From Ecdyonurus torrentis (taxonomy: Eukaryota > Arthropoda > Insecta > Ephemeroptera > Heptageniidae): DNA of 64,000 nucleotides. The notes under the pieces are model-generated. The model had not been told where the DNA came from and ran no database searches. It saw nothing but the letters and a program-made list of their open reading frames with translations. Positions 44,757 to 57,850 of the stretch are shown here, piece after piece. Made by a program: the position numbers and the translations under genes. The DNA is taken from assembly GCA_949318235.1 (NCBI GenBank), contig OX439135.1, forward strand, positions 21,117,395-21,181,394, written 5' to 3'. Every line of letters begins with the position of its first letter. Positions within the stretch are counted from its first letter, which is position 1.

Positions 44757-45344
44757 TTAAGTTATTATTAATATCAGGTAAAAGTATGCTTTATATTTTA
44801 TTATATTGTACTTTAATAAAGTGCTATACCATTTTATTACTTTTTTTATCGTATATAGTACAAGCAATCCATCTTTCCAATGATAAATTCATTTTTAATG
44901 TTTTTCTTGTAAAAAAAAATGTCGCTATCAACGTCAAATAAGGAAAATAAAACTAAAATATATAAAAACCAAGGTTTATTAAAAACACAAAAAAATTATA
45001 AAAAAAAAAAAAAAAAACGTACATTTTTGCAAAGAAAAACTTTTAATAATCATATTTAACAGAAAAACGTTACCAAAAAATATTAAATTTGAAACACAAT
45101 TTTAAATTTTTACTTTATACTGTAGAAGATTTTTCCCCGTTTGACAATATAACTTTATTATTATGACGTTGTTATGCTATGTTTTCCGCTGTATTTGATT
45201 TTCGAATCAACATGTTGTAACTTTATATATATTGTGGAGCTACAAGTGGATTTAGACTATAACACAAAAATTCTTTCAACTCAACAGAGATATAGTCGAA
45301 TAAACGTAACATCTAACAATCATACCTTTTTTAATTTATTATTA

Positions 45345-45664
45345 GCTCGTTCTGTAAAGTAAAGTGAATCTTAATAACAGTGATTGGCTGACCAACAAAA
45401 TAAAACACATTCATTGGTTGATTTTTTTTTTTTTTTTTTTTTTTTTTTGAGCCGATAAAAGTGAGTCGCATATTGAGACGGGATTTTCTTATTTTGGTAA
45501 GTTTCTTTCATTCTTATCAAGTTCAAAGTTCTAAAATAAGAAATAACACTGATTGACCATGTGTATAAACGTAGTAAACAGGTAATACGTCATAACCAGA
45601 TGTTTGTAACAAAGGAACATTTTCGAAGCTGGCTCAATATTTGTGTGTAGTTTATAGAACCAGC
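45345..45664 (+). mobile_element. TA-type MITE, family D, copy 4
   Basis: TA, GCTCGTTCTGTAAAGTAAAG to tttatagaaccagc, TA. A reference for the three copies at 27298-28271. Confidence 0.85.
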
Positions 45665-46365
45665 TATTATTTTATAATTCTTGTACCAAAAATTTGTTTC
45701 AAAAACTATTATTTATAATTTATAAATTTACTATTTTTTTCTCATACAAAAATTTGTTTTCAATGATATTATTTATTTTATTTACCTTTTTTGTTTCTTT
45801 TCCTTTTTTTTTTTATTTATTTATTTATTTATTTTTTCTTCTTTTTTTTTATGTTTACTCAAAAAATGTCCTTGTATCTTTTTATTCTATTAAATTCAAC
45901 TGAAATGATGAGTTTATATATTTTCCAAAAAAACACAAATACGTTTCAAAGAACATTATACAAATACAAGAAATATTCCCCTTGTTATTATTATGTATTT
46001 TTCGTCGTACAATAATATCATATTCTTGGAAAAAAGGCAATCACAAATCATTATCTTTTATAAAATAAAGATAACAATATAGATCGATAATTCAACATTT
46101 TGTATATCAGGTTACGATTGCCTTTGCTTTGGAAAATAATTATGTTGTTACGTCAGTTCTCTCTGCCTTTCTATCTCTCCTCTCCCTCAATGTTCTCCCT
46201 ATCTTATTTACCTTTATACTTTCATTCTTATTATTATTTTCATATATCTATAATTTTGACTTTTAAGGGTTGCACAATTTAAAAAACCCATATCTATCAA
46301 GCAAGGTTCATATAATAAAGAGGTTGAGCGCAGCACAAAACTCGCACAGTTGATTTTATTTTGTG

Positions 46366-46593
46366 ATGGTTGTACTTGATTCTAAGCCAATACGATGCCG
46401 TTCACCAGCTTTCACCAGTTACGTCACTGATAAGGTGAATCCAAAACTTTTCCCGGACCATCTAACCTCTTATATAATGGACCTTGCCTATCAAGTTAAA
46501 AGAAGAAAAAAAAGTTTAATATCAGGATCTTTTATATTTGTAATGACTTATACTCCTAATATGCATCATGGTGTAATAATAATAATATTATAG
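46366..46593 (+). other. Unrecognised ORF, possible first exon
   Basis: The ATG at 46366 opens a frame of 75 codons. The first 48 have mixed composition (MVVLDSKPIRCRSPAFTSY, FPDHLTSYIMDLAYQVKRR), unlike neighbouring low-complexity ORFs. The end of the frame runs into (AAT)n and its stop overlaps the edge of a family A MITE, so the natural C-terminus is elsewhere or absent. A GTGAAT at 46434 could be a donor. No family recognised. Confidence 0.25.
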
Positions 46594-46883
46594 GGTCTAT
46601 GCATTCATGTGAACGTCAACGCCATGTTGTATCACTCAATAACAAGGTCTGCGCATAGAAAATGGTTCATTTTACCAGTTTAAAAATACTAAGCAATATT
46701 TTTGAGAGCATTGATGCAATTATTAGGTGGACAGTACGTCAAGAATGTGAGAATAATAATAATAATAAAAATATACCCATTTCGCAAAGAAAATAGCCAA
46801 AAACAAAGTTTATCCTATGCTGAGTAATGTTACTCCAGTATGGCGTCCAAGCGCATTAATTATGATGTCATGCAGATACACCC
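46593..46883 (+). mobile_element. TA-type MITE, family A (second subfamily)
   Basis: TA, GGGTCTATGCATTCATGTG to catgcagatacaccc, TA. Confidence 0.85.
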
Positions 46884-46885
46884 TA

Positions 46886-46972
46886 TGAAAAAATAGCATG
46901 TATCTGATTTTTTCCCCTAATAACGTTTACAAGAAATAAGGGCGATACCATTTCTTTTTTACTTTTTTAATT

Positions 46973-47044
<72 letters not shown>

Positions 47045-47203
47045 ATTCAATATATTATTGCTCTTATTTTCTGTTCGAGCCTTTTTCTTGACTCTATTTT
47101 TTGTTTATATCTTTCCTTACCTTTTTACTCCAATATTTTTCTTATATATCAGAGTTATTACCTTTTTTATATTTAATTTTCTTTTTCCAATCATTCAGTC
47201 CTT

Positions 47204-47281
<78 letters not shown>

Positions 47282-48250
47282 GTGCTGTCTTAATATTTTC
47301 CTCGTTTTTCACATTTTTATTTGATTTTTCATTTGGTCTTTTGAATATTTATATTTTTCCTTTGATCATTTTTAATATTTTTGACTACTAAGACTATAAT
47401 TACAAACTCTTTGACCATCATCTATAAAAATATATTAAAAATGAACATAAGTATAAAGCTTAATTTAAAATTTGTAATTACTAAAATATGAGTATCATTA
47501 AAAAAAAAAAAAAAAAAAAGTTAATTTCTATTCTCCCTCTTGTTAATATAACTCGTTAAAAAAATCAATGGTCAATCAAGTTGCTATCATCTTTATATTT
47601 TTCATCTCTTTCATAATATAGTTTTACTATTTTTTCTCTGTTCTCTTATTTTCTCTGTTTATAAGCTTATTTCCGCGCTCTGTTTGTTACTTTTTATTTT
47701 TCAGCTCTTTTATACACAATTTTTTCTCGTATCTTCTTTTTTGCCTTTACCTTTTTTTTATATCTACTTTCTTTCCTCTCATCATTTTGATTCTCTCTCT
47801 CTCTCTTTATAAATATATACAAAGTTTCTTTGAAAAGGCTTCTCTATCAAGTCGGCTTGACAATTTCGTATTTATATTTTATCATGAATAAAATTACTTT
47901 GTAAAATGATTAAACCAATTTTTATAAGTCTTCTTCAATTATTCATATATTATAAAAGGTTTCAATGTACATGCATGTAAATAAAAAGAGAAAATTTTAT
48001 TCAAAATATCATTAACATTCATATGATTTTTTACTAACTAATATGAATCCAAAAGTTCTTTGAACGTAAAAATAATATTCAAAATTATTTCCAAAGATAC
48101 AAGTTCTTTGTTGCGTATTTTTTAAAAATAAGTTACTATTATAACTTTCTTTGTTACTTTATTCAAAATATAAAAATAGAATTTATTAATAAAATATTTT
48201 GGAAAATTCGATATTTTTATTATTATTATTCCCACCGCAACAGTTATAAC
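46886..48250. other. Pyrimidine-rich stretch with (CT)n tracts
   Basis: (CT)n at 46979-47039 and 47207-47279 lie within about 900 bp of strongly T/C-biased + strand. No gene recognised. Confidence 0.6.
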
Positions 48251-48254
48251 AGTA

Positions 48255-48465
48255 AATGGAGCTTCAGGAGCTTATTAGTTTAGCGCGCGGGGAAACGCGG
48301 GGAAAGCTATAAGGGTTATCCCCTAATTTAACATTACGTGCTTATGGGGAAAGACTTTTTTTTTTCTTTTTTTTTTTGTGATTTTTGAGAAAAATGCTAC
48401 ACTGATTCCGGAGATATTTAAATGAGAAATACTAGACATACGTGTTTTAAGCCTTAGAAATTTTC
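48255..48465 (+). repeat. Dispersed repeat, family L, copy 2
   Basis: Contains gagcttattagtttagcgcg, cctaatttaacattacg and gattccggagatatttaaat. Related to 7895-8130 and 50995-51140. Confidence 0.6.
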
Positions 48466-48919
48466 TAATTATTTTTTAAACCAACAACTTTCATTGTTTG
48501 TCTCAGTCTACGACATTAAAAAAAAAAAAAAAAAAAAAATGTGGCTTTTACAGAGTAGAAAAAAATCAATATAAATATATCATTACAGAATAAGCTAAAA
48601 ATACAGTACATCAAAATCTACATAAATATATACAGATATATATTATATAACATGCACTACATAAAACAGTTTGAAAAGGCAAATACCGGAAAGCAGTACG
48701 TATGTGCATAATGGATACGAATGCGACTGCGATCAATACAAAGGATTAACAAAAATCTTGAAATTCATTACATCGTAGTAGGATTATTAATGAATAATAC
48801 GATTATAAGTTATTATTATAATAATATTAAACGGCTTCATTTTTTGCTATAAATTTTGTTTTTAAATATTTTATTTTATGTAATAGTCTTTCTTTTTTTA
48901 CTTTACTTTACTTTACTTT

Positions 48920-48956
<37 letters not shown>

Positions 48957-48989
48957 GCCATATTGTGTTCTTGTGCCAAAACTCCTCTA

Positions 48990-49390
<401 letters not shown>

Positions 49391-49700
49391 TATAGTCCCG
49401 TCATAACATTATCTTATCGACGTGTTTAATGGAAACTGCATGACACATGATACAGGCTGGCATTTGCCATGACCGAATAGAGAAACCGTGGAAATGTCTA
49501 GAGTCCCGAGAAGCAATAAGAATACTTCAAGATAATTTGAAAATCAACTAATCGAAATCGATCGATTGTACATTACAACTAGTTCTCCATTTTGGGCAAT
49601 TGTTAAAAAAAGACAACCTATCACACACATTGTTAGAATCTCGCGACTTAATGCAGGTTGGATGGTATAAAAAGATTAATCATGCGCCTACTAAATGACA

Positions 49701-50095
49701 TTTTTTTTTTTTTTTTTTTGCTTGCCATATTGTGTTATCGTGCTATACACCAATCCCAGTCCCAGTCAAGACATTGTCTTATCGACAGGTAAGGACTTTC
49801 CAATTAATGGAAAAGCACACACGGGCCGGCCACGGCCTAAGTACACAGCCCGGCATTCGCCATGACAGCCTAGAGAAACCGTGGAAACATCTAGGCAGGC
49901 TGGTCGGTGCAATCACATCAATCATGCACCTCCCGAATACTGTGCGTCGTCATGGAATGCATGTAAACATGCATCTTGCAACGCGTTGTGCTCTCACACT
50001 TCACGTACGCACCTAGCAGTGGCTCGAACCTATACTCGGTGAGGAGTACAGAGTTGCGAGTCAGCTGCCTTCACCACTCGGCCATACCAGCTCGG
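49701..50095 (-). mobile_element. tRNA-derived SINE, family S1, complete copy
   Basis: Minus strand: head accgagctggtatggccgag, B box ataggttcgagcc, and a body with catgacgacgcacagtattc. Then a central block agatgtttccacggtttctc and gaatgccgggctgtg, a tail gatcg-type unique region, and poly(A) (complement of 49701-49719). It gives the full length of the family, about 395 bp. Confidence 0.9.
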
Positions 50096-50548
50096 TATGA
50101 AATGCGTATAAATAAACACGCTTCGTGTAACGTATTGCTCTCTCGTACTCCACTTACGCACCCAGAAGTTTTTTTTTTTATTATTATTATTATTTTTTTT
50201 TTTTGGCCAGCCAAGATCCTTAATTGGATCTTGTCAGCTGCTTTGAATATCAATAAAATAATTTTACAGAATTTCTGTTAAGCAGCAAATGAATTCATTT
50301 TTTATAATTATTATTACAAAATTTTGTAATACATCCAATATATTTTTTGCATATTATTTTTCTTTGGAAATGATTTCAAATGAATTCATTTTTTATAGTT
50401 ATTATTACATAATTTTGTAATACATCCAATATATTTTTTGCATATTATTTTTCTTTGGAAATGATTTCAGATTTCTTTTAAACAAATTTAAAGAAAAAAA
50501 TTCTTAAACAAAAAGAAAAAAAACTTTATTTATCCAAATTAAAAAATT

Positions 50549-50645
50549 TATGGCTCGAACAGTAACTCAATCAACATAGAAAAACATAGTTCCGAGTCAG
50601 GTGCCTTCACAGGTGCCTTCAACCATTCAGTCATACTAGCTCAGA
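50549..50645 (-). mobile_element. SINE S1 head fragment
   Basis: The complement includes tgagctagtatgactgaatg and gactcggaact. Only the tRNA-like head is left. A short internal duplication, cacaggtgccttca, is visible. Confidence 0.6.
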
Positions 50646-50994
50646 ATAAATATTGCAAATATCTTACATGATTACAAAATTACGCAGTCTTATTTTAGGT
50701 AGTAGGTGACCGATAGATATCTCATAAAATGAACGGTCGCGAAATATTAAATTAATATGAAGTTAAGATGAAAAGTTTCTTAAAACTTTATTTACGTCAA
50801 ACACATGAAAACAAGATCAAATATTGAAGTTATTCTACTTTAAAAGATAACATGTAAATATGTGAAAATTTAAACTTTAGTGATAACTTTTTAAATCAAT
50901 TTTGAAAATTAAAAATAATAATAAAATATTTTTCGGAAAAAAAAACTTTTATTTATTTATTTATTATTATTATTATTTTTTGAAAATTGAAGTA

Positions 50995-51140
50995 TTCGTA
51001 CCCTAATTTAACATTACGTTTATTTGGAAAACACATTTATTTATTTATTTTATTTATTATTATTATTTTTTTTTTTTTTTGCTAATTTTTAGAAAACTAC
51101 TCTGCCGATTCTGGAGAAATTTAAATGAAAAACACTACAC
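50995..51140 (+). repeat. Dispersed repeat, family L, copy 3
   Basis: cctaatttaacattacg, then actactctgccgattctgga. Matches 48255-48465. Confidence 0.6.
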
Positions 51141-51740
51141 TCTATGGCCAAAACAAGATCGTTCCTGCCAAAAGCTGTATCCGCGGTGCACCAATTAGAG
51201 AGCGTGTTATAAACCTACCAGCCAATCACAGTTGACTTAACATAGTTAATTACACTGTATCCGCTCGAACTAGTATTGGGAGAAGTGTAAACATACTTTT
51301 ACTTGTTTAATTAAGAACATAGAAATTTTTTAAGAATATTTTAACCGACAAAAAATATAGATAGAAAATACAGGTATTTTCGTTACGTTTCACCGTAACT
51401 GAGAGTCATTGAACATTCTAGAATTACAAGGATATTAAATATAGAAGTGCAGTAGTATTTAAATAATATTGATTAGTACACGTGTACATGTAAATCAGAT
51501 TTAACCTGATGTAATTAGGTCATAACTTATAAGAGTACATGGTGGTTTGCACTTCTATAAATTTAAAAAAATTAATCAATATTTCATACCACGATGAAAT
51601 TTATTGCGAGTTTATAAATATAATATTATGTAGTACTTAGATATTATATAGTTTACAATTATCTGTAATCGTAGCACATACATTTTTAATTTTAATATAT
51701 TACTAATGTTACTCTACGATATTTTTATTTACTATATCAT
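51141..51740. other. A+T-rich sequence without recognised features
   Basis: A GC-richer patch at 51144-51270 may be another short repeat; no partner copy found. Confidence 0.5.
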
Positions 51741-51742
51741 GT

Positions 51743-52202
51743 AATGAGGAAGGTGAATTGAAATTTGGTTGGTTGAGTTTATGATATTTTTGGAAAGAGC
51801 TTTAAAAAATTTTGAGGCGATATTTTTTCTTAGGACGATTGGAGCACTCGAAAAATTTTTAATTAATTTTGAAAAATCGGCCTAGAAAGCCTGTGACGTC
51901 ATCAGTTCACTTTTTTCTCGGCAAATACTAATCGTTCGAGGTTCAGTAACCAGTTTAATTAAATCAGCTCGTCTTCAGGATATAAAAAAACTGGCTACTG
52001 AACCTTCTACGGTCAATACTTTCCAAAATAAATGCCCGATTGATGACGTCACAGGCTGTTTACGTTGATTTTCAAAAATTGATTAAAAATACTTTCCATG
52101 CTCCAAACGTTCTAAGAAAAAATAGCGCCTCCAAATTTTTAACGCTATTTTCTAAAATGTGATAAAAAGTGGATGTTAAAAAAAAAATCTCCTTCCTCAT
52201 TG
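51743..52202. mobile_element. Palindromic MITE, family G (460 bp)
   Basis: Ends AATGAGGAAGGTGAA and ctccttcctcatt, with TA outside. Long imperfect arms centre near 51975. TGACGTCA lies symmetrically in both arms (51894, 52044). Confidence 0.85.
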
Positions 52203-52620
52203 TAATGTACTATAATTTATACTCTCTATATATTTTTACATTGAGGCAAAAGGTTATTCTCTGAGTTTCATACAGTGTATCAATCACAGTCACAATGTTA
52301 AAAAAAAAAAAAAAAAAAAAACTTTGAAAACTTTTCTATTACACTATAGTAGTTTTAGACATTACATGTTATAGTGAACAAGAAGGGTTTTGTTTAGAAA
52401 GTTTTTGGTTGTGTTTCAAAAGAGTTTTGGACAACTCAATTACATGGCACAAAGCACAAAATTGTCGTATGTTGGGGCCAACAGGTGGTTTAATTCATTG
52501 ATATATATTTTTTTTTGTTTTATTTAACTGTCTAGTGATTTTCAAGTAGGATACTATTGGGAATTTATCGATATTGATTGACAATTTAATAGAATATTAA
52601 ACAAATATATAAAGCCTTAA

Positions 52621-52935
52621 AGACGTAGAACAACTTCAACAAAAAAACTTGTCTAATATCCTAAAACTAAATATCAACGTTGATTTGGCTGGAGTCATTG
52701 ATTTCTAATTTATTTTCCGTTAATGATAGTACAGATGCAGGTTTATGACGTCACAGCTTGCTTGTTTCCACGCACGTGGACCAGTGAGCTGTGACGTCAT
52801 ACACCAGCGCATCTGTCATTTTCTGAATGGGAAATAACTTAGAAATCAATGACTCCGGCCAAATCACCTTTGGTATTTATAGGTATGTTAGGATACATAC
52901 AAGATATGATTCTTTCTTCAAGGTGTTGTACGTCT
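52621..52935. mobile_element. TTAA-flanked palindromic MITE, family T1, copy 3
   Basis: TTAA, AGACGTAGAACAACTTCAAC to aaggtgttgtacgtct, TTAA. TGACGTCA at 52746 and 52792. Confidence 0.9.
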
Positions 52936-53157
52936 TTAAGAATTTATATATGGTTTGCTGATATTGTAATTGAGAATTTTTCTTATACATACTTGTTTAA
53001 TCCTAAAAATAACGATCATTATTTTTAATTTAGTTTACAGAATAATATCATTATTTTTTCTTAATATAAATTTTTCATTTTTTTTTTTTTTTTTTTTTTT
53101 ACTAGTGCAAAATTAATGATAGCGAAGCTCTTTTTCTTATGAGCAGTCCGTTATAAG

Positions 53158-53824
53158 TAGGCTGACCATAATTAAAAGTGTGCAACCCGGGACACTGCAG
53201 AGCAATGCACAGAAGAGACCAAGAGGCCCGCGCGAAGCGCGGCCGGTGGTCCCCGCCGGAGGCGAAAATTTTTCAGAAAAGGGGGCGTGGCCTCCGAAAT
53301 TTCATCAGTTTTGTGTCTTTTTGCAAGAGTTTATTTAAAAGTACATGGATTTTTTTCAATGCTTTCTGTCGTCTATTTTTAACCTTTTCCCTGCAAAAAA
53401 AAAATAATAAATAAAAAATAATAATAATAATAAAAAACAAATTATGAAACAATTTTTTAATAATTAATAATAGTTATATCACAAATAACATACGTAACCG
53501 ACGTAACGTATGGTATGTGATGTGCACGTCCTATTTGAGCCGAAACACCCACTCTCAAAAAAAAAAAAATTAATAAAAATTTGGCGTAACTATGGTGTAT
53601 AATTTTAATATGCTACGAAAAATATTACGAAAATGCATCGACTATCTTTTGACGTTTTTTTTTTTTTTTTTTTTTTTTCTCCGCGAGCTTTTAATTATAT
53701 ACTTTTTATTAAAATTCTTGCAAAATATAAAACCGGGACATTGACGATTTTTGCAAAATCTTGCCGGGACTTTAGTGTTGAAACCGGGACTGTCCCGGCT
53801 AATCCGGGACGGATGGTCAGCCTA
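53158..53824. mobile_element. hAT-type element (667 bp) with perfect 8-bp target duplication
   Basis: Ends TAGGCTGACCAT and ATGGTCAGCCTA. The flanks gttataag (53150-53157, 53825-53832) are identical. Sub-terminal blocks gcaacccgggac and cccggctaatccgggac are related in inverted orientation. Internal ORFs (53178-53414, 53633-53881) are not transposase. Confidence 0.92.
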
Positions 53825-54293
53825 GTTATAAGTATTAAATTTAGAACAATGATATATTTATTTACCAAACCAGTATATTAAAGTAGATTTTTAAAATTGC
53901 TTTCTCTTTACTATTTTGCACTCACATAGGATGTGCTCGAAATAGCCCGATCACACATGAGACGCAGAGGTCTAAAATTATTGGTTGGAACTTAGAAATT
54001 GAATGCAAACGCAATGAGCACTCTGTCAAATTTCATAACGCGTTCAGATCATTTCTATATGAACAAGATGCGGAAACCAAATAATGAAAGTTAACGCTAC
54101 AGTTTGTCTTTTTTTTTTTTTTTTTTTACTACTTTCAAAAAAAAAAGTACAATATTGATAGTGATTATTTATATCATTTATATTTTCAATAACACTAGTG
54201 AGGATAAAGATATAAATATTTTTGTTGGAAATTTTGTTTTTGTCTTGCTTGATATGTGCAATTTTTTATCAGTGAATCATATAAAATATAAAA

Positions 54294-54324
<31 letters not shown>

Positions 54325-54348
54325 AACGCACACACACACACTCACTGT

Positions 54349-54497
54349 CTATATTCAACTCAAAAAACTTGATTTACCTGCCGTTCGACCTTTGACGGTA
54401 TCGCCCAGCCGCCCCCCTTCTCCTCAAATGTGACAATGGGCGATACTTTAGGCATGCCCGTTTTAAATCGACTGAGGTTTTTTGAGTTGCATATATA
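54349..54497. mobile_element. Short MITE, family F, copy 1
   Basis: Ends caactcaaaaaact and gaggttttttgagttg. A GC-rich centre contains ggcgatactttaggcatgcc. An inverted copy lies at 55066-55211. Confidence 0.8.
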
Positions 54498-55065
54498 CTG
54501 TTACGAGTTTAAAGTTCAAGCACACCTTCCTTATTCCTCGTGTTGTTATGAAGCAGACTTTGTAATGTTAATGTAATACAAAACATAACCCAGTACAGTC
54601 ACTGCGGTCAGTTGAGTTTATATCAGTGTATGTACTACATCGTTTTCTATTATCTATAGAAATTTAAGTGCATTATTGAACTAAACTAATTGAACTAAAT
54701 TAATTAATATTTTGCTGCAATATGCAAATAGTTGAGATTGTGAATGTAATTTTAAAGTGTCTCATTTTATACCTATAAATTACTATTTTTTAATATGTGT
54801 TTTTTTTTTACTACACATTGTAATTTACTGTATTTTTTTATATTTTTCAATTCAAACATAATCATATAACGTCATTATATAAGTGTATGGTATGTGATAC
54901 TTTTTTAATTAATTAAAGTAGCATTTGATATTTAAATTACGTTCAGCGATGACTATAGAACATATATCTGGTAAGTTAAATTTCTAATCTTTTAATGCAA
55001 TAAGCCTTTAATATTATGTTATATATTATATAAGACTGTTTATTGCTATGTTTCTCACATTACTA
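54498..55065. other. Sequence between the two family F copies, with a possible short first exon
   Basis: An ATG at 54949 opens seven codons (MTIEHIS) and then a consensus donor (GTAAGT, 54971). The upstream DNA is less low-complexity than average. No downstream exon was identified, so this is only a possibility. Confidence 0.2.
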
Positions 55066-55211
55066 TACTCGACTCAAAAAACCTCAGTCGATTTAAATCG
55101 GGCATGCCTAAAGTATCGTGAATTATCACATTTGAGGAGAAGGGGGGCGGCTGTGCGATACCGTAAAAGGCCAAACGGCAGGTAACTCTGGTTTTTTGAG
55201 TCGAGTATAAT
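55066..55211. mobile_element. Short MITE, family F, copy 2 (inverted)
   Basis: Reverse complement of 54349-54497 with few differences: cgactcaaaaaacctcagtc and ggttttttgagtcgag. Confidence 0.8.
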
Positions 55212-55214
55212 GTT

Positions 55215-55728
55215 CAACACTTAATTTTCATAGAACCTTTTTTTTTTTTTTTAAATCTATTACGTATAATAAAAATGGCAAAATACAAAACATTTTAAAT
55301 ATCAAATTTACTAGTTACAAATGTCAACTATCAATGTTTTCATTAAGGGGGGGGGGCAGTGATAATTGAAAGCAAAAAATAAGTAAATTAGTAATTAAAA
55401 CATACATATGGAATAATTAAAGAAAAAAATCTACGAATTCTTCAATAACCGAAGCTGATATTAATTTTTGTGAATTATGATTGTAGGATGAAAGAATTTA
55501 ATGCACATATTTAGAATTTTTGAACTGAATATAAGAAATAAAAACTGTAGTACCTTTATATTCATGAACTTTGGATATTTTCGTCTATATTATCTACTTT
55601 ACAAAAAAAAAAAAAAAAAAAGCAAGCAAAATTTTAAAACTTTTACATCTCATCTCGCTGCTATACAGGAATATCATTACGTAGTTTTTCTAACTTTTTT
55701 AATCTCTTCTCTTTCACTCTGTATTGAT

Positions 55729-55789
<61 letters not shown>

Positions 55790-56940
55790 AATGTCGAAGA
55801 TTAACTTTATTTTTTCCTTTACAAAAAATACATTGTAAATATGTATAAAAAAAAAAAGGCAGAAGGAGGGTTTGCTATATTTTAAAGGATGTAGGAGTTC
55901 ACAAACTTAATAGATAGTGAAAGAATAAATTGAATGATTTTTTAATTATTTCATTAATTTAAAAAAAAAACTTATTTTCTTTTCTTTTTTTTTTCTTTTT
56001 TTTTTTTTTTGAAAAAAAAAATACGTTGAATGAATTTTTATTCTTAAATTTTTTTCTAAATTGCCTGAAAAATTAAATATTTAAACTTTTATTTATTATC
56101 ATTATAATGTAAGTTCAACAACATCAAACGGAATTCTGCTCGTGACAAAGTATGCTTGTTAAATTTTCAAACGTTCAGTTATTTATATATTATGTGTGTA
56201 TGGCTGACACAAGAGTGTCACTGACCTGGAATTCTCAACATAAAACGTCACCAGCAAACCAAGAACAGCTTAAAACAAAAAAAAAAAAAAAAAAAAACTG
56301 TTTGCACTTTCATAATGACGAAAAGTGTCCTTTATTTTTTTTACCCCTTAGATTTTAATTACATGTGTATTTAACGCATGTACTTTCCTATTTATTCTAT
56401 TACCACATTAAAAAGTTTTATTGACATTTTTAATTTTCGAAAAGTTTTTAATTTAACTAAAATTTTCCGCTAAATTTTGAAGTTCACATGTTATCTTTAA
56501 AGTGGAATAACTTAAATATTTGATCGTGTTTTCACATGTTTGACGTATAACTAAACTTTGAAGTAAAATTTCTTCTTTATTTTGTGTTTATATTATAATT
56601 CGCGACCGTCTAGTTTACGAGATGTCATTCGGTCACCTAAACACCTAACCCAGTCTCAAATAACTTTTTTTTTTTCTTTTTTTTTTTTGCAAAATTCTGC
56701 TGCGCTTATTATTGAGTTTAGTTTTTCTTGATTTAAAAATTGATGAAATTTGTTTTTATATAATTGTTAAAAATAATATTTTAGTTTCTGTTGCAAGGAA
56801 AATCTAGGATTCCACTTATTTTAGCACCTAAGTATCAAAATTGACGATATAAGTTATCTTTTGTAGTGTTGATAATAAAACTTTAAAGTTGGCTCACAGT
56901 TATATAAATTATGTTACATAAAATAAATGTTACACGTATG
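55215..56940. other. A+T-rich sequence with a (CT)n tract
   Basis: (CT)n at 55732-55788, G run at 55347-55355, A runs at 55602-55621 and 56276-56297. No gene recognised. Confidence 0.55.
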
Positions 56941-56942
56941 TA

Positions 56943-57410
56943 ACCGGCCCCTGTGGCGCAGTGGTTAGCATACTTGTTTTCCATGCCGTCGGCCAGCGTT
57001 CGATACCTGCAGATGGACTTTTCATGAAGAGTCACCTGTGCTTGGTGTGGAATGTTGGTTCGCGGTGTGGCTTGACTTGTGTGTGTGCTACTGAGTTGCA
57101 GAAGTCGGCCAAGCATCCAAGGTAATACTTGGATGTCGGCTGTCCACGTATGCAGTTTTCTGTGGTTTCCTGCATGCACCACCCTGTCAAATGACTGGAC
57201 AGTTCCTAACTATAGGCCACAGCCGCTACCTTCCAATCCTTTCTACCAACAATCTACCTCTTCCTTCTACATCGTTTCATCCCTCAAAGGGTAGATCAGG
57301 TTTAACATGGGCGCTTGCGCCTTTCCTGGCTACCTTCTGTCACTGCTCAACGGTCCTCTCGAATACGGGGGCTTAGTAAGACATACAGTAAATAAATAAT
57401 AATAATAATA
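56943..57410 (+). mobile_element. tRNA-derived SINE with an arthropod-type core (family S3)
   Basis: Head ctgtggcgcagtggttagc (A box) and gcgttcgatacc (B box) about 45 bp apart. The core cagttttctgtggtttcc and ggccacagccgctaccttcc resembles, from memory, a block common in arthropod SINEs (gttttccgtggtttccc, ggccacggccgcttccttcc). Ends in (AAT)n. Confidence 0.88.
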
Positions 57411-57537
57411 TTATCAATTATTTAAGATCTAAAAACAATTTGTATTATATATTAATGTTAAAAATGTTACAATACTATTGTGGTCAAGGTTTTGCAAAAT
57501 GGAGCTGTCATGCCCTCACAACGCCTTGTAAAGTTAT

Positions 57538-57850
57538 TATTAGTATCTCAAAATCTAAATTATAATTTTTTAATAAACTCAAAATTTTGTCATTTGAAAG
57601 TTAATAGTAACTGCTACCTATTATAAAATTGTCAGAACCCTCGTAACCATCAGATAAAAAGAAAGTATTTATGAAATCAACATGGGCTCTTGTGAAAGTA
57701 AAACATTAAAAAATATCGATTAAAATCTAAGATGGTGACTCTCCACCCTTCAAATTTTCCAATTTTAAAAGTAACATTATCCTAATGTATCATTGTTCAA
57801 AATATCAATAAATTTCAATTCTTTATGTATTTTTAGTCTAAATCAGCAAT
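57538..57850 (+). mobile_element. TTAA-type MITE, family E, eroded copy
   Basis: tagtatctcaaaatctaaat, then aaccatcagataaaaag, then aagatggtgactc. Both ends are lost. Confidence 0.7.

Noticed and set aside
49732..50281. ORFs with GC-rich, protein-like composition
   Set aside because: They lie in a tRNA-derived SINE with poly(A) on the minus strand; likewise 29357-29587.
53178..53881. Two ORFs near 53.2-53.9 kb
   Set aside because: Internal to a 667-bp hAT-type element and without transposase motifs; the second runs past the element end.
56883..57376. ORFs on both strands with Cys, Trp and Pro
   Set aside because: They lie within the S3 SINE, which has clear A and B boxes.
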